Positions 39,111 through 51,016 are shown, counted from the stretch's first letter. The stretch is 64,000 bases of DNA from Bacteroidales bacterium (GCA_020052415.1 JAGVPB010000048.1:62001-126000); one strand, 5' to 3'. Program-made: numbers and translations. Notes: a model not told the origin generated them from the sequence alone.

Positions 39111-39557
39111 TTAGATTTTTGTTGCAATACCACCTTTTGCTTCAATTGCTGTGATTGCCGTTTTCGAAAAGGCATGAGCCTTTACTTCCAGCTTGATGTT
39201 CAGTTTACCACGGCCCAATATTTTAACGAGATCCTTTTTATTTGCCAGTCCTTTATCAATCAGCACATCTGTATCAATTGCGGAAATATTATATTGTTCA
39301 GCAAGTTTCTGTAAAACATCAATATTGATAGCCCTGTATTCAACGCGGTTTATATTTTTAAATCCGAATTTCGGAACCCTGCGGTGCAAAGGCATCTGAC
39401 CACCTTCAAATCCCGGTTTACTGCTGTACCCTGATCTTGATTTGGCTCCTTTATGGCCTCTTGTTGACGTACCTCCATGCCCTGAACCCTGTCCCCGTCC
39501 TATTCGTTTCCTGTTTTTTACCGATCCCTTTGCCGGCTTGAGATTACTTAAATCCAT
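39111..39557 (-). CDS. rplO: 50S ribosomal protein L15
   Basis: 148 residues; the Gly/Arg-rich N-terminal extension ([22 protein letters not shown]) and [18 protein letters not shown] are typical. Late 50S assembly protein. Confidence 0.98.
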   Translation of the reverse strand: MDLSNLKPAKGSVKNRKRIGRGQGSGHGGTSTRGHKGAKSRSGYSSKPGFEGGQMPLHRRVPKFGFKNINRVEYRAINIDVLQKLAEQYNISAIDTDVLIDKGLANKKDLVKILGRGKLNIKLEVKAHAFSKTAITAIEAKGGIATKI

Positions 39558-39577
39558 CTTTACTTAAGATTATATTT

Positions 39578-39757
39578 TTATATTTCTTCAACTGTAATTA
39601 AATGTCTCACTTTATCAATCATTCCCATGATCTGGGGCGTTCCATCAACATCTTTTTCCTGTTGCATTTTTGTTAAACCCAGCGCCTCAAGAGTGCGTTT
39701 CTGACGTAATGGTTTACCAATCCCGCTTTTTACCTGTTTGATCCTGAACTTTTTCAT
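39578..39757 (-). CDS. rpmD: 50S ribosomal protein L30
   Basis: 59 residues from ATG 39757 to TAA 39578. Start MKKFRIKQVKSGIGKP, then LRQKRTLEALGL and the C-terminal MIDKVRHLITVEE. Lies between rpsE and rplO, the normal place. Confidence 0.97.
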   Translation of the reverse strand: MKKFRIKQVKSGIGKPLRQKRTLEALGLTKMQQEKDVDGTPQIMGMIDKVRHLITVEEI

Positions 39758-39785
39758 TTCTAAATTACCTATTTAATTGCAAAAA

Positions 39786-40304
39786 TTAACCATTAAAAAC
39801 AGTGCTTAGCTCTACTCCCCTGAGTTGTGCGATAGTGTAAGGATCTTTCATTTGTATAAGAGCGTTTATTGTAGCTTTTACAACGCTATGAGGATTTGAG
39901 GAGCCTTTTGATTTCGCAAGCACATCTTTAATACCGACACTTTCAAGAACGGCCCGCATGGCACCTCCGGCGATCACACCAGTCCCTGGTGCAGCAGGTT
40001 TCAGGAAAACTTTAGCACCGCTGTATTTTCCTTCCTGTTCATGGGGCAAGGTTCCGTTCATGATGGGTACCTTAATGAGATTTTTCTTGGCGTCGTCTAT
40101 TCCTTTTGCGATTGCAGCAGTAACCTCCTTTGCTTTCCCCAGCCCATATCCAACAACTCCCTGTTCATTTCCCACTACAACAATAGCCGAGAAACTGAAG
40201 GTCCTTCCCCCTTTTGTTACTTTGGTAACCCTTTGAATGCTTACCAATCTGTCCTTGAATTCGATCTCGCTCGATTTTACTCTCTTAATATTGACGTTTG
40301 ACAT
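39786..40304 (-). CDS. rpsE: 30S ribosomal protein S5
   Basis: 172 residues; S5 N-terminal RNA-binding domain ([19 protein letters not shown]) and [10 protein letters not shown], then the C-terminal domain with [15 protein letters not shown]. Involved in decoding fidelity. Confidence 0.98.
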   Translation of the reverse strand: MSNVNIKRVKSSEIEFKDRLVSIQRVTKVTKGGRTFSFSAIVVVGNEQGVVGYGLGKAKEVTAAIAKGIDDAKKNLIKVPIMNGTLPHEQEGKYSGAKVFLKPAAPGTGVIAGGAMRAVLESVGIKDVLAKSKGSSNPHSVVKATINALIQMKDPYTIAQLRGVELSTVFNG

Positions 40305-40309
40305 ATTTT

Positions 40310-40672
40310 CTAAAATTTAAGTCCTCCTTCTCTTGCAGCTTCAGCCAATGCCTTTACCCTGCCATGATATAAATAACCGTTCCTGTCGAAAACCACACTC
40401 TCAATTCCGGCTTCTTTAGCTTTGGCAGCTACCTTTGTCCCAACTTTTTTTGCCTGAATTATTTTCGTTGATTTCTCGTTTGCGATTTCATCAATTGAAG
40501 AAGAAACTGAAAATAAAGTATGTCCCGCCTGATCATTGATCAACTGAACATAAATTTGTTTGTTACTTCTGAATATCGTCATTCGAGGCCTTTCAGCCGT
40601 ACCGTTGACGATTTTCCGGATTCTCATCTTAATCCTGTTCCTTCTGAATTGCTTTCTGTTTTTGGATGCCAT
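40310..40672 (-). CDS. rplR: 50S ribosomal protein L18
   Basis: 120 residues; [18 protein letters not shown] and [23 protein letters not shown] are typical. Binds 5S rRNA. 5 nt before rpsE. Confidence 0.98.
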   Translation of the reverse strand: MASKNRKQFRRNRIKMRIRKIVNGTAERPRMTIFRSNKQIYVQLINDQAGHTLFSVSSSIDEIANEKSTKIIQAKKVGTKVAAKAKEAGIESVVFDRNGYLYHGRVKALAEAAREGGLKF

Positions 40673-40700
40673 TATTGCAATATTTTATAACTATCAATTA

Positions 40701-41258
40701 TTATTTCTCAGCAGCAGATTTGCCGGCTTTCTTCCTGATCACCTCTCCCCTGAATATTATACCTTTACCCTTGTATGGTTCAGGTTTCCTGAGTGATCTT
40801 ATTTTGGCCGCAACCTGACCCAGCAATTGCTTATCTATTGAAGTCATTGTTAAGCTGGGATTTTTTCCTCTTTCGGTTTTCGATTCAACCTGTATTTCGG
40901 AAGGCAGTTCAATGACAAGATTGTGTGAATAACCCAGGGTCATTTCGACAATTTGTCCTTTGGCTTCGACTTTGTATCCAACACCAACAAGTTCCTGCGT
41001 AACACTGAACCCTTCACTTACTCCTTTCACCATATTTGCGATCAAAGCGCGGTATAATCCATGTTTTGCCTTGTGATCAATCTCGTCCGATGCCCTTTCC
41101 AATTGTATTTGTCCGTCTATTGTTTTAACTGAAACACAGCTATCTACCTTTTGTGATAACTGGCCCAGTTTCCCTTTTACGGTCACAATATTATCGTCCG
41201 AGACCTGTAAGGTTACTCCGGCCGGTAAAATAATGGGTAATTTTCCTATACGTGACAT
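40701..41258 (-). CDS. rplF: 50S ribosomal protein L6
   Basis: 185 residues with two related domains and the C-terminal RKPEPYKGKGI signature. Located at the base of the GTPase centre. Confidence 0.98.
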   Translation of the reverse strand: MSRIGKLPIILPAGVTLQVSDDNIVTVKGKLGQLSQKVDSCVSVKTIDGQIQLERASDEIDHKAKHGLYRALIANMVKGVSEGFSVTQELVGVGYKVEAKGQIVEMTLGYSHNLVIELPSEIQVESKTERGKNPSLTMTSIDKQLLGQVAAKIRSLRKPEPYKGKGIIFRGEVIRKKAGKSAAEK

Positions 41259-41276
41259 AATGCTTAATCTACAAAA

Positions 41277-41675
41277 TTAACTAACATAACATAAAACTTC
41301 ACCGCCGATTTTAAGCTTCCTTGCTTCTTTGTCGGTCATTAAACCCTGCGAAGTGGACATTACAGCGACTCCAAGTCCATTCAAAACGCGGGGTAATTCA
41401 TCAGCGCCCACATATTTCCTGAGACCCGGCTTACTAATTCTTTCTATTTTATTGATAGCTGAAAGCTTGGTAACAGGATGATACTTAAGGGCAACTTTAA
41501 TTATCCCTGGTTTGGGTTCGGTTTCAAATTTATAATTTAAAATGTAACCTTTTTCAAAAAGTAACTTTGTGATTTCCTTTTTTATACCGGATGATGGAAT
41601 TTCAACGACCCTGTGGCCTGCCATCACTGCATTTCGTATCCTTGTTAAATAATCTGCAATTGGATCTGTATTCAT
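41277..41675 (-). CDS. rpsH: 30S ribosomal protein S8
   Basis: 132 residues, start MNTDPIADYLTRIRNA, end with VMSTSQGLMTDKEARKLKIGGEVLCYVS. In other bacteria S8 represses its own operon by binding the spc mRNA; I see no obvious copy of its 16S site here. Confidence 0.98.
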   Translation of the reverse strand: MNTDPIADYLTRIRNAVMAGHRVVEIPSSGIKKEITKLLFEKGYILNYKFETEPKPGIIKVALKYHPVTKLSAINKIERISKPGLRKYVGADELPRVLNGLGVAVMSTSQGLMTDKEARKLKIGGEVLCYVS

Positions 41676-41695
41676 TGCTTTCTATTTATATTAAT

Positions 41696-41965
41696 TTACC
41701 AACTCGCTTTAGTTACTCCCGGAATCAACCCCTTTAAAGCCATCTCCCTGAAGTTAATCCTTGAAACTCCAAATTGACGCATGTACCCCTTGGGCCTGCC
41801 GGTGAGGTTGCACCTGTTGTGTAAACGAACCCTGGAGGAATCTCTCGGCAACTTTTGCAGGCCGATATAATCACCGGCTGCCTTCAGTGCTGATTTCCTG
41901 GCTGCATATTTGGCAACCATCTTTTGCCTTTTAAGCTCCCTTGCTTTCGTTGACTCTTTAGCCAT
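41696..41965 (-). CDS. rpsN: 30S ribosomal protein S14, zinc-free form
   Basis: 89 residues from the ATG at 41965 ([12 protein letters not shown]). An in-frame ATG at 42001 would overlap rplE and add 12 untypical residues, so I reject it. The CxxC...CxxC zinc site is absent; only one Cys remains ([11 protein letters not shown]), the C-minus type. Confidence 0.97.
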   Translation of the reverse strand: MAKESTKARELKRQKMVAKYAARKSALKAAGDYIGLQKLPRDSSRVRLHNRCNLTGRPKGYMRQFGVSRINFREMALKGLIPGVTKASW

Positions 41966-41969
41966 AGTC

Positions 41970-42527
41970 TTATCTGTTTTGATTTTTAAACGGTAATCCA
42001 AATTCTTTCAGCAATTCCAGGCATTCTTTATCTGTTTTTGCTGAAGTAACAAAAGTAATGTCCATTCCATTGATATGACTTACTTTATCAATATCTATTT
42101 CAGGAAAAATGATCTGTTCAGAAACACCAAAAGTATAGTTTCCTCTGCCATCAAATCCTTTATCGTTTACGCCCCGGAAATCCCTGATACGGGGAATTGC
42201 AACCGAAATCAACCTGTCGAGAAATTCGAACATTTTATCACCACGAAGCGTCACCCTGACACCAACCGGCATTCCTTTCCTGAGTTTGAAATTAGAAATA
42301 TCTTTCTTCGATTTGGTTGAAACGGCGAGTTGACCGGTAATCTTTGACATTTCGTCTATTCCGGCATCAATAAGCTTTTTATCCGTAATTGCCGATCCAA
42401 GTCCCTGGTTCACACTAATCTTTTTTAGCCTTGGAACCTGCATGACGCTTTTATAGCCAAACTGCTTGAATAAAGCAGGAACTATTTCATCATTATACTT
42501 TTTAATTAACCTTGGCTTGTATTCCAT
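41970..42527 (-). CDS. rplE: 50S ribosomal protein L5
   Basis: 185 residues; start [17 protein letters not shown], central [15 protein letters not shown]. Binds 5S rRNA and contacts P-site tRNA. Its start overlaps the rplX stop by one base. Confidence 0.98.
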   Translation of the reverse strand: MEYKPRLIKKYNDEIVPALFKQFGYKSVMQVPRLKKISVNQGLGSAITDKKLIDAGIDEMSKITGQLAVSTKSKKDISNFKLRKGMPVGVRVTLRGDKMFEFLDRLISVAIPRIRDFRGVNDKGFDGRGNYTFGVSEQIIFPEIDIDKVSHINGMDITFVTSAKTDKECLELLKEFGLPFKNQNR

Positions 42528-42850
42528 TACTTAATCACCTCCCCAGTTTTTTTAGAATATCGAACACTTTTATTTGTTTTCTCGTCCAGTTTCCTGCCGA
42601 TCCGCACAGGCTTTCCACTTCCGTCAACAACTTTAAGGTTTGATACGTGAATTGGAGCTTCCTTTTTAATGATGCCACCCTTTGGATTTTTGGCGTTCGG
42701 CTTAGTATTTTTGGAAACGAGGTTTACACCTTCAACAATTACTTTACCTTTATCCAGATCAACAACAAGTATTTTTCCCTGCTGTCCTTTGGAGTTCCCG
42801 GCTATTACCGTAACGTTGTCACCTTTTTTTACATGTAATTTCTTGCGCAT
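42527..42850 (-). CDS. rplX: 50S ribosomal protein L24
   Basis: 107 residues; KOW motif ([18 protein letters not shown]) at the N-terminus. Assembly initiator of the 50S subunit. Confidence 0.98.
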   Translation of the reverse strand: MRKKLHVKKGDNVTVIAGNSKGQQGKILVVDLDKGKVIVEGVNLVSKNTKPNAKNPKGGIIKKEAPIHVSNLKVVDGSGKPVRIGRKLDEKTNKSVRYSKKTGEVIK

Positions 42851-42864
42851 GATTCAATTTCCGA

Positions 42865-43233
42865 TTAAAGCACTTCTGGTGCTAATGAAACAATTTTCAT
42901 GTATTGTTTTTCCCTTAATTCTCTGGCAACAGGTCCGAAAATACGGGTTCCGATCATTTCTCCCGCAGCGTTTAATAAAACAACTGCATTGTCATCGAAA
43001 CGAATATAGGATCCATCGGGTCTCCTGTTTTCTTTTCGGGTTCTAACAATTACTGCTTTTACAACAGTTCCTTTTTTAATATTTCCTGACGGTAATGCAT
43101 TCTTAACGGTAACAACTATTTTATCGCCAATCGTTGCATATCTTTTTCCGGTTCCGCCAAGAACCCTTATGCAAAGTACTTCTTTTGCACCGCTATTGTC
43201 AGCTACAGCCAATCTTGATTCTTGTTGTATCAT
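42865..43233 (-). CDS. rplN: 50S ribosomal protein L14
   Basis: 122 residues; start [19 protein letters not shown]-terminal [17 protein letters not shown]. Forms an intersubunit bridge. Two nt after rpsQ. Confidence 0.98.
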   Translation of the reverse strand: MIQQESRLAVADNSGAKEVLCIRVLGGTGKRYATIGDKIVVTVKNALPSGNIKKGTVVKAVIVRTRKENRRPDGSYIRFDDNAVVLLNAAGEMIGTRIFGPVARELREKQYMKIVSLAPEVL

Positions 43234-43235
43234 GA

Positions 43236-43493
43236 TTATTTAGCCCTTTCAATGATTTCAACTAATCTCCAACATTTATTCTTGCTCAGTGGTCGGGTTT
43301 CCATTATCCTCACTGTATCTCCTATATTGCTCTCATTTTTCTCATCATGAGCCATAAACTTAGTTGTTTTTTTCACAAACTTGCCATACATAGGATGTTT
43401 AACTTTACGCTCAACGATGATTACAATGGATTTATCCATTTTATCGCTGACGACGAGGCCGACCCGCTCTTTTCTTAATTTCCTGGTTTCCAT
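43236..43493 (-). CDS. rpsQ: 30S ribosomal protein S17
   Basis: 85 residues; OB fold with [18 protein letters not shown] and the C-terminal [16 protein letters not shown]. Overlaps the rpmC stop by one base. Confidence 0.98.
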   Translation of the reverse strand: METRKLRKERVGLVVSDKMDKSIVIIVERKVKHPMYGKFVKKTTKFMAHDEKNESNIGDTVRIMETRPLSKNKCWRLVEIIERAK

Positions 43494-43708
43494 TATTTGT
43501 TTTCGCTTTTGATTTTTTCTTCAAGCTCTCTTTTTCTCAATTCCGTTTTTAAACGGGCAATGGTTTTACGATATGCCTTTATTTTATTCGGATTTTCCAA
43601 AGGAGAAACTGCATGGTTTAGCCTCAGCTTCACCAATTGCTTGGACTCGTTTTCAAGACTCTCAAATAATTCTGCAGTCGAAAGTTCTTTTATTACTTCT
43701 TGTTCCAT
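43493..43708 (-). CDS. rpmC: 50S ribosomal protein L29
   Basis: 71 residues, helical hairpin; [19 protein letters not shown] and the [14 protein letters not shown] end. Near the peptide exit tunnel, where trigger factor and SRP dock. Confidence 0.98.
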   Translation of the reverse strand: MEQEVIKELSTAELFESLENESKQLVKLRLNHAVSPLENPNKIKAYRKTIARLKTELRKRELEEKIKSENK

Positions 43709-43713
43709 TTTAA

Positions 43714-44142
43714 TTAAATTGTTTCTTCAACGTAATCTCGTCTTACCACAAATTTGGTTATTACCGGTAACTTTTGGGCAGCAAGCCTTAAGGCTTCCTT
43801 TGCTACTGCAAGGGAAACACCTTCCGCTTCAAAAAGTATCCTTCCGGGTGTAACACAAGCCACAAATCCTTCGGGGGCACCTTTTCCTTTACCCATTCTG
43901 ACTTCAGCAGGCTTCTTTGTGATGGGTTTATCCGGAAAAATCCTGATCCATATCTGGCCTTCACGTTTCATGTGACGTGTGACTGCCTGACGTGCTGCTT
44001 CGATCTGCCTTCCTGTAATCCAACTTTCTTCAAGTGTTTTAATACCAAACGAACCAAATGCCAGTTGATTTCCTCTCATGGCATTACCCTTCATTTTACC
44101 TTTTTGCTGTTTTCTGTACTTTGTCTTTTTTGGCTGTAACAT
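43714..44142 (-). CDS. rplP: 50S ribosomal protein L16
   Basis: 142 residues; start [19 protein letters not shown], then [18 protein letters not shown] and [17 protein letters not shown]. Lines the A-site tRNA path. Confidence 0.98.
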   Translation of the reverse strand: MLQPKKTKYRKQQKGKMKGNAMRGNQLAFGSFGIKTLEESWITGRQIEAARQAVTRHMKREGQIWIRIFPDKPITKKPAEVRMGKGKGAPEGFVACVTPGRILFEAEGVSLAVAKEALRLAAQKLPVITKFVVRRDYVEETI

Positions 44143-44175
44143 TACGTTTTACTGTTATAATGATTCCACCTTATA

Positions 44176-44892
44176 TTATCTGCTTCTTCTTCTTTTCGGC
44201 CTCGATTCTCCCTGTTCAGGTTGAAGCTTTTTCTTTTCCTGAGTATATTGAGCCGTTAAATCACGTTTGCCATATACTTCGCCTTTACAAATCCACACTT
44301 TAACACCTATCCGACCGTACGAAGTATGAGCCTCAACGAGAGCGTAATCAATATCAGCCCTCAATGTATGTAATGGGATTCTGCCTTCTTTATATATTTC
44401 ACGCCTTGCCATTTCAGCTCCCCCTAACCTTCCTGAAATATAAACTTTTATCCCTTCGGCGCCTATCCTGATTGATGATGCAATAGCAGTTTTAATTGCC
44501 CTCCGGTAAGAAATCCTTCCTTCGATTTGCTTCGCAATCGTATTACCGACAATTACTGCATCAAGTTCAGGCCTTTTTATTTCCGAAATATTTATCTGGA
44601 TTTCTTTTGATGTTATTTTCTTTAATTCCTCCTTCAGTTTATCAACTTCCTGTCCCCCTTTACCAATAATAATTCCAGGCCTTGCTGTAAAAATAGTTAC
44701 CGTCACCAGTTTAAGTGTACGTTCGATCAGGATTTTTGAAATACCTGCTTTCGATAACCTGGCATTCAGATATTTTCTGATCTGATCATCTTCAAGTAAT
44801 TTTTGATCATAGTTTCTACCACCGTACCAATTGGAATCCCATCCTCTGATGATTCCTAACCTAAGGCCTATCGGATTTGTTTTTTGTCCCAT
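44176..44892 (-). CDS. rpsC: 30S ribosomal protein S3
   Basis: 238 residues; start [16 protein letters not shown] domain with [16 protein letters not shown]-terminal domain with [11 protein letters not shown], and a short basic/Gln-rich tail. Part of the mRNA entry helicase. Confidence 0.98.
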   Translation of the reverse strand: MGQKTNPIGLRLGIIRGWDSNWYGGRNYDQKLLEDDQIRKYLNARLSKAGISKILIERTLKLVTVTIFTARPGIIIGKGGQEVDKLKEELKKITSKEIQINISEIKRPELDAVIVGNTIAKQIEGRISYRRAIKTAIASSIRIGAEGIKVYISGRLGGAEMARREIYKEGRIPLHTLRADIDYALVEAHTSYGRIGVKVWICKGEVYGKRDLTAQYTQEKKKLQPEQGESRPKRRRSR

Positions 44893-44912
44893 TAATCAGT
44901 TTTTAATGTGCT

Positions 44913-45323
44913 TTAAATATTTTGAATATCCTGTTTATTATCAAGTATTAAAGTTACGTGATTCGACCGTTTTCTGATCCTGAATGCACGTCCCTGAGGC
45001 GCCGTCTGAATTCTCTTAAGGGCTCTGCCGCCATCTACTGAAACTTCTCTCACGATTAAATGAGCATCTTCAATTCTTACTCCTTCATTCTTTGCCTGCC
45101 AGTTTGCTATGGCTGATAACAACAATTTATGCAACCGGCCTGAAGCTTCCAGCGATGAATGCTTTAAAATGTGTATTGCCTTTTCAACTTCAATGCCTCT
45201 CACGAGTCCGGCAGCTAACCTCATTTTCCTGGGCGAGGTCGGACAATTATTAAGCTTTGCAAAGGCACTCTTTTTCTTTGCCTTTTTTAAGTCTTCTGCA
45301 CTAAATCTTTTTCTGGCTCCCAT
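44913..45323 (-). CDS. rplV: 50S ribosomal protein L22
   Basis: 136 residues. After a basic N-terminal extension the L22 core follows (NNCPTSPRKMRLAAGLVRG), with the beta-hairpin that lines the exit tunnel (GRALKRIQTAPQGRAFRIRKR). Confidence 0.97.
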   Translation of the reverse strand: MGARKRFSAEDLKKAKKKSAFAKLNNCPTSPRKMRLAAGLVRGIEVEKAIHILKHSSLEASGRLHKLLLSAIANWQAKNEGVRIEDAHLIVREVSVDGGRALKRIQTAPQGRAFRIRKRSNHVTLILDNKQDIQNI

Positions 45324-45350
45324 TATATTTGTATTTTAATCTTATGCTAA

Positions 45351-45629
45351 TTATTTTTTGCCTTTATCCTTGCTTCCTGAATGTCCCCGGTAGATGCGGG
45401 TCGGAGCAAATTCTCCCAATTTGTGTCCAACCATGTTTTCAGTTACATAAACCGGAATAAACTTGTTTCCGTTATGAACAGCTATGGTCTGTCCAACAAA
45501 TTCAGGTGCAATCATTGATGCTCTTGACCATGTTTTGATCACATTTTTTTTCTTCGCTTCCACATTCTGCATCACTTTCTTTTCAAGTTTGAAGTGAATA
45601 TATGGTCCCTTTTTTATTGATCGGCTCAT
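45351..45629 (-). CDS. rpsS: 30S ribosomal protein S19
   Basis: 92 residues; start [15 protein letters not shown], then [33 protein letters not shown] and the HSGSKDK end. In the 30S head with S13. Confidence 0.98.
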   Translation of the reverse strand: MSRSIKKGPYIHFKLEKKVMQNVEAKKKNVIKTWSRASMIAPEFVGQTIAVHNGNKFIPVYVTENMVGHKLGEFAPTRIYRGHSGSKDKGKK

Positions 45630-45638
45630 ATTCAGTTG

Positions 45639-46463
45639 TTATTTTTTCCTTTTTTCAATTATATACTTATCTGAGGCATTTTTCTTACTCCTGGTTTTGT
45701 AACCTTTTGCAGGAATGCCTTTTCTAGATCTCGGATGTCCGCCTGAAGCACGCCCTTCACCACCGCCCATCGGATGATCAACGGGGTTCATGACAACGCC
45801 CCTTGTTCTGGGCCTGCGGCCAAGCCACCTGCTTCTTCCAGCTTTTCCTGAAACCTCAAGGCTGTGATCAACATTCGAAACCATGCCTATAGTTGCTTTG
45901 CAAGTCTGAAGGATCATCCTTGTTTCACCGGAAGGAAGTTTAATAACTGCAAACTTTCCGTCACGCGACATAAGCTGAGCATAGGAACCGGCACTTCTTG
46001 CCATTTTTGCTCCCTGACCCGGCCTGAGTTCAATGTTATGAATAATTGTTCCAAAAGGAATTTCACTTAAATAAAGAGTGTTCCCGATATCAGGCGATAC
46101 ACCAAGTCCTGATAATACTTTTTGTCCGGCTTTCAAACCATTGGGTGCTATAATATATCTCTTTTCACCATCGGTGTAGGTCAATAAAGCAATCCGGGCA
46201 GTCCGGTTCGGGTCATACTCAATCGTCTTAACAGTTGCCGGAATTCCTTCTTTATCTCTTTTAAAATCAATAATCCTGTATTGCTGTTTATGACCACCAC
46301 CGATTTGTCGCATGGTTCTTTTTCCTTCATTATTTCTACCTCCTGATTTTTTCACAGGCACCAATAAACTCTTTTCAGGTTTGAAGGTAGTTATTTCATC
46401 AAACGCGCTGATTAATTTAAAGCGTTGGCCTGATGTTGTCGGTTTGAATTTTTTTAAAGCCAT
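45639..46463 (-). CDS. rplB: 50S ribosomal protein L2
   Basis: 274 residues; [20 protein letters not shown] in the N-terminal part and the peptidyl-transferase-near signature [20 protein letters not shown] with the conserved His. Essential for subunit joining. Confidence 0.98.
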   Translation of the reverse strand: MALKKFKPTTSGQRFKLISAFDEITTFKPEKSLLVPVKKSGGRNNEGKRTMRQIGGGHKQQYRIIDFKRDKEGIPATVKTIEYDPNRTARIALLTYTDGEKRYIIAPNGLKAGQKVLSGLGVSPDIGNTLYLSEIPFGTIIHNIELRPGQGAKMARSAGSYAQLMSRDGKFAVIKLPSGETRMILQTCKATIGMVSNVDHSLEVSGKAGRSRWLGRRPRTRGVVMNPVDHPMGGGEGRASGGHPRSRKGIPAKGYKTRSKKNASDKYIIEKRKK

Positions 46464-46472
46464 CTATCTAAC

Positions 46473-46763
46473 TTATATATTGCTGTAAAAATCTATTGTT
46501 TCACCCGCGGCTAAAGTAACTATAGCCTTTTTGTACGCACTTGTCCTGCCTGCGATAACTCCGGCTTTTGTGAACCGTGACTTACCTTTACCAGAATAAT
46601 TCATGGTATTGACAGTTTCCACGTCCACGCCATAGAGTTCCTCAACTGCTTTTTTTATCTGAAGCTTATTGGCCTTTTTTATGACCACAAACCCATAGCG
46701 ATTCATTTTTTCGCCTAATCCTGCCATTTTTTCTGTAATTACCGGCTTTATTATGATTTTCAT
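46473..46763 (-). CDS. rplW: 50S ribosomal protein L23
   Basis: 96 residues; start MKIIIKPVITEKMAGL, then NKLQIKKAVEELYGV. Trigger-factor docking site at the exit tunnel. Confidence 0.98.
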   Translation of the reverse strand: MKIIIKPVITEKMAGLGEKMNRYGFVVIKKANKLQIKKAVEELYGVDVETVNTMNYSGKGKSRFTKAGVIAGRTSAYKKAIVTLAAGETIDFYSNI

Positions 46764-46777
46764 TCTATCGCTATTTG

Positions 46778-47410
46778 TTAATTATTCGAATTTATCTTTT
46801 CAATTTCCTTTATTGAACTTTCTGCAATAAGAACATTATTTGCATTGAGAATGTCGTAAGTACTGATGCTTGCAGCGTTTACTACCTTAGTTTTCTGGAT
46901 GTTCCTTGATGACAGAAAAACATTTTTATCATTTTCAGTAAGTACCATCAATACTTTCTTATCCTGAAGCTGGAGATTCTTCAATAGTTCGAGAAAAATT
47001 TTCGTTTTCGGAGTTTCAAAATTGAAATCTTCAAGAATAATGATCCCGTTTTCTTTTGCCTTATATGTAAGAGCAGATTTGCGAGCCAGTCGTCTGACTT
47101 TCTTGTTTAATTTGAAACCATATTCGCGAGGTTCAGGTCCAAAAACTCTTCCACCACCTTTAAACAATGGACTTTTGATGCTTCCAAAACGTGCGGTACC
47201 CGTTCCTTTTTGTCTTTTAAGTTTTCTGGTACTGCCTGTTATTTCACCTTTTTCCTTGGATTTATGCGTTCCCTGCCGTTTGTTGGCCATGTGGTGTTTT
47301 ACCTCGAGGTAAATGGCATGGTCGTTGGGCTCAATGCTAAATACATTGTCATCCAGCAAAGCTTTTTTTGCAGTTTTTTGCCCGCTAATGTTATAAACTT
47401 CTAGCTCCAT
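46778..47410 (-). CDS. rplD: 50S ribosomal protein L4
   Basis: 210 residues; long tunnel loop with [26 protein letters not shown] and [14 protein letters not shown]. Its start overlaps the rplC end by 10 nt, suggesting coupling. In E. coli L4 represses the S10 operon; no leader site for that was identified here. Confidence 0.98.
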   Translation of the reverse strand: MELEVYNISGQKTAKKALLDDNVFSIEPNDHAIYLEVKHHMANKRQGTHKSKEKGEITGSTRKLKRQKGTGTARFGSIKSPLFKGGGRVFGPEPREYGFKLNKKVRRLARKSALTYKAKENGIIILEDFNFETPKTKIFLELLKNLQLQDKKVLMVLTENDKNVFLSSRNIQKTKVVNAASISTYDILNANNVLIAESSIKEIEKINSNN

Positions 47411-48030
47411 CTTTCAAGTATTACATAAGAACCATTCGGACCAGGTACTGATCCCTTAACAATTACAATATTTTTTTCGAGAAGAATTTTCATAACCTGA
47501 AGATTAATGATCTTAACCCTGCTGTTGCCCATCTGTCCGGCCATTCTCATTCCCTTAAAAACTCTCGATGGCCATGAAGATGCACCAATTGATCCGGGTG
47601 CTCTTAACCGGTTGTGTTGTCCGTGGGTTGAATCATTAACTCCACTGAAATGGTGTCTTCTCACAACCCCCTGAAATCCTTTGCCCTTGGTAATTCCAAC
47701 GACATCTATAAATTCGCCTTCAATGAAAACATCGGCCAGCAATATATCACCAAATTTTTTCTGGTGGCCCTCCTCAAAACGGGTAAATTCAGCAACCATT
47801 TTTTTCGCCGACACGCCTGCTTTCGCAAAATGACCTTTCATAGCTTTTGTAGTATGCTTTTCTTTCTGGTCATCAAAAGCCAGCTGAATTGCATCATAAC
47901 CATCCGTGGCCTTGTTTTTAACCTGCGTTACTACGCAGGGACCTGCTTCGATTACCGTACATGGGATGTTTTTCCCATTTTTATCGAAAATACTGGTCAT
48001 ACCTATTTTTTTCCCGATAATTCCTGACAT
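47401..48030 (-). CDS. rplC: 50S ribosomal protein L3
   Basis: 209 residues; start [16 protein letters not shown]-loop/tunnel part [15 protein letters not shown] and [30 protein letters not shown] (two adjacent motifs). Early 50S assembly protein. Confidence 0.98.
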   Translation of the reverse strand: MSGIIGKKIGMTSIFDKNGKNIPCTVIEAGPCVVTQVKNKATDGYDAIQLAFDDQKEKHTTKAMKGHFAKAGVSAKKMVAEFTRFEEGHQKKFGDILLADVFIEGEFIDVVGITKGKGFQGVVRRHHFSGVNDSTHGQHNRLRAPGSIGASSWPSRVFKGMRMAGQMGNSRVKIINLQVMKILLEKNIVIVKGSVPGPNGSYVILERWS

Positions 48031-48066
48031 AAGAATATCTTTTTTAAAATTCCGAACCTGATTTAA

Positions 48067-48372
48067 TTATACTTTTATTTCTACTTCCACGCCACTCGGT
48101 AATTCCAGTTTCATCAATGCATCAATCGTCTTGGTGGTGGAACTATAAATGTCGAGTAATCTTTTGTATGAACAAAGTTGAAATTGCTCCCTTGATTTTT
48201 TATTGACAAAGGTTGATCTGTTGACGGTAAAGATCTTTTTGTTTGTTGGTAAAGGGATTGGACCGCTTACAACAGCACCTGTGGTCTTTACAGTCTTTAC
48301 GATCTTTTCTGCGGATTTATCCACCAGGTTATGATCGTAGGATTTAAGTTTTATTCTGATTCTCTGACTCAC
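48067..48372 (-). CDS. rpsJ: 30S ribosomal protein S10
   Basis: 101 residues; start [20 protein letters not shown], then GPIPLPTNK and the long loop. Follows fusA after 17 nt: tuf, which often stands between fusA and rpsJ, is missing. Confidence 0.98.
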   Translation of the reverse strand: MSQRIRIKLKSYDHNLVDKSAEKIVKTVKTTGAVVSGPIPLPTNKKIFTVNRSTFVNKKSREQFQLCSYKRLLDIYSSTTKTIDALMKLELPSGVEVEIKV

Positions 48373-48389
48373 TTTATTTTTTGTTTATT

Positions 48390-50495
48390 TTAAACAGTAA
48401 CTAAATATCCTCTTATTTTATAAATAATACTTTCCTTCACATCATGCGGTGTTTGGTCATAATGAGAAAACTCCAGACTATGAGTAGCTCTTCCTGATGT
48501 TATTGTCCTAAGGGTTGTGATATAACCAAACATTTCGCCTAATGGCACTATGGCTTTAACAGCCTGGTAGCCAATTTTTGATTCAATGCTTAAAACCTGT
48601 CCCCGTCGTTTGTTCAGATCACTTGATATTTCTCCAACATATAAATCAGGGGTATCCACTTCAAGTTTCATTATTGGCTCAAGAATGACAGGATTTGCTT
48701 TTTTACATGCAGCTTTAAATGCGAGTCCTGCAACAATTTCAAACGCCAGCTGGTCGCTGTCAACTGTATGGTAAGAGCCGTCAATTAAACGAACTTTCAG
48801 GTTCTCAACAGGAAAACCCAACAGTACTCCATTTGACATTGACGATTTGAAACCCTTTTCAATGGAATGTATGAATTCTTTTGGAATATTGCCACCTCTA
48901 ACCTCATTTATAAACTGCAATCCCTTAATTTTTTTATCAGCCGGTGAAATTTCCACTGTGATTTCTGCAAATCGTCCTCTTCCACCGGATTGTTTTTTGT
49001 AAATTTCGTTACGAACGACCGTACCTGAAATTGCCTCTTTGTAAGCAACAGTAGGTGTACCCTTATTACAATTAACATTGTATTCCCTGCTGATCCTGTC
49101 TAAAATGATATCCAGGTGCAATTCACCCATCCCGCTGATAATCGTTTGTCCGGTATCTGAATCTATGTTGACTTTAAAGGTTGGATCTTCTTCGGCAAAT
49201 TTATTAAGGGAAAGGATTAATTTATCTACATCGTCCTGGGTTTTGGGCTCAACGGCCATTTTAATCACAGGTTCAGGAAAAGTCATTGGTTCAAGAACCA
49301 CGGGATGCTGAGGTGAACAAAGAGTATTGCCGGTCCTTATTTCTTTAAATCCGACGGCAGCTACAATATCTCCTGCTTCCACTGATTTCAAAGGTTTTTG
49401 TTTATTTGCATGCATCTGCATCAGGCGCATAATCCTTTCCTTTTTGTCTGTAGCAGTGTTCAGGACTTGTTCGCCTGCGTCCAGTTTCCCCGAATAAACT
49501 CTGATAAAAGCAACACGACCGACGAAAGGATCTGTTGCAATTTTAAAAGCCAGGGCCGCAAACGGTTCTTCAGTATCAGGGTGTCTTTCGACCTCTTTAC
49601 CGGTATATGGATTAATTCCTTTGACCGCCTTAATATCTGTTGGGCACGGAAGATAATTTACTATTGCATCCAGTAACAGTTGAACCCCTTTATTTTTAAA
49701 TGATGAACCGCACAATACCGGTGTTACTCTAAATTCAAGAGTCGCTCTACGAAGTGATTGGATTATATCCGTTTCAGATATAGCAGCAGGATTATCAAGG
49801 TATTTTTCAAATAAAACATCGCTTTCTTCAGCGGCGCCTTCAATTAACATCTTCCGCAATTCTTTAACCTGCTCTTTTAATTCCTCAGGTATTTCGATTT
49901 CCCTGAATTCTTTGCCAAGTGTTGAATCATCCCATTGATAAGCTTTATTTGCTACGAGATCAACAATTCCTGAAAATTCATCTTCCGAACCAATGGGTAG
50001 TTGAATTGGTATTGGCCGGGTTCCTAATTTATTCTGTATATCACTTACAACTTTAAAATAATCGGCACCGGCCCTGTCCATTTTATTGACATAACAAATT
50101 CGCGGAACATGATACCGGTTGGCTTGTTTCCAGACAGTTTCGGATTGCGGTTCAACTCCACCGACAGCACAAAATATAGCAATCGCCCCATCCAGCACCC
50201 TTAATGACCTTTCAACTTCTATCGTAAAATCAACGTGTCCGGGTGTATCAATGATATTTATTTTATATTCTTCGTTATTTTGGTTCCAGTAAACAGTGGT
50301 TGCAGCCGAAGTGATGGTAATTCCTCTTTCCTGCTCCTGTATCATCCAATCCATGGTGGCTGCGCCATCATGAACTTCGCCGATACGATGATTAATGCCG
50401 GTATAGTACAATATACGCTCAGTAGTTGTGGTTTTTCCCGCATCTATATGAGCCATAATGCCGATATTTCTAGTATGTCTTAACTTTTCCGACAT
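48390..50495 (-). CDS. fusA: Elongation factor G
   Basis: 701 residues, five domains. G motifs: AHIDAGKTT (G1), DTPGHVDF (G3), NKMDRAG (G4). Domain IV is complete. Catalyses translocation and, with RRF, ribosome recycling. Lies between rpsG and rpsJ. Confidence 0.98.
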   Translation of the reverse strand: MSEKLRHTRNIGIMAHIDAGKTTTTERILYYTGINHRIGEVHDGAATMDWMIQEQERGITITSAATTVYWNQNNEEYKINIIDTPGHVDFTIEVERSLRVLDGAIAIFCAVGGVEPQSETVWKQANRYHVPRICYVNKMDRAGADYFKVVSDIQNKLGTRPIPIQLPIGSEDEFSGIVDLVANKAYQWDDSTLGKEFREIEIPEELKEQVKELRKMLIEGAAEESDVLFEKYLDNPAAISETDIIQSLRRATLEFRVTPVLCGSSFKNKGVQLLLDAIVNYLPCPTDIKAVKGINPYTGKEVERHPDTEEPFAALAFKIATDPFVGRVAFIRVYSGKLDAGEQVLNTATDKKERIMRLMQMHANKQKPLKSVEAGDIVAAVGFKEIRTGNTLCSPQHPVVLEPMTFPEPVIKMAVEPKTQDDVDKLILSLNKFAEEDPTFKVNIDSDTGQTIISGMGELHLDIILDRISREYNVNCNKGTPTVAYKEAISGTVVRNEIYKKQSGGRGRFAEITVEISPADKKIKGLQFINEVRGGNIPKEFIHSIEKGFKSSMSNGVLLGFPVENLKVRLIDGSYHTVDSDQLAFEIVAGLAFKAACKKANPVILEPIMKLEVDTPDLYVGEISSDLNKRRGQVLSIESKIGYQAVKAIVPLGEMFGYITTLRTITSGRATHSLEFSHYDQTPHDVKESIIYKIRGYLVTV

Positions 50496-50519
50496 GTTGT
50501 TGTACTGTACCTTATATTA

Positions 50520-50987
50520 TTAAAACCTGAAATGGGAGAAAGCTTTATTTGCTTCCGCCATTCTGTGGGTATCTTCTTTCTTTTTAAATGCTGCACCTTC
50601 ATCTTTGTAAGCAGCCATAACTTCCGAGGCCAGTTTCTGTGCCATGCTTTTTTCATGACGTTTGCGTGCAAATCCGATCAGGTTTTTCATCCCAATTGAT
50701 AGCTTTCGTGTGGGCCTGATTTCTGATGGAATTTGAAAAGTTGCACCACCTACTCTTCTGCTTCTGACTTCAACTGATGGAGTCACATTAGCAAGGGCTT
50801 TTTTCCATACTTCAAGAGCATCTTCTTCCATTTTGCTTTTTATAATGTCCATTGCATCATAAAATACATCATAGGCCAGGCTCTTCTTGCCCCTGAGCAT
50901 TAAATTATTAACGAATTTCGTTACCAGAGTATCATTAAACTTTGGGTCCGGTAATATGATCCGTTTTTTTGGCTTAGATTTCCTCAT
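50520..50987 (-). CDS. rpsG: 30S ribosomal protein S7
   Basis: 155 residues; start [17 protein letters not shown], core [18 protein letters not shown], then [16 protein letters not shown] and the C-terminal AFSHFRF. Nucleates the 30S head. Confidence 0.98.
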   Translation of the reverse strand: MRKSKPKKRIILPDPKFNDTLVTKFVNNLMLRGKKSLAYDVFYDAMDIIKSKMEEDALEVWKKALANVTPSVEVRSRRVGGATFQIPSEIRPTRKLSIGMKNLIGFARKRHEKSMAQKLASEVMAAYKDEGAAFKKKEDTHRMAEANKAFSHFRF

Positions 50988-51016
50988 TTTATCTAAAGAT
51001 TATATCTTGTAATCAA

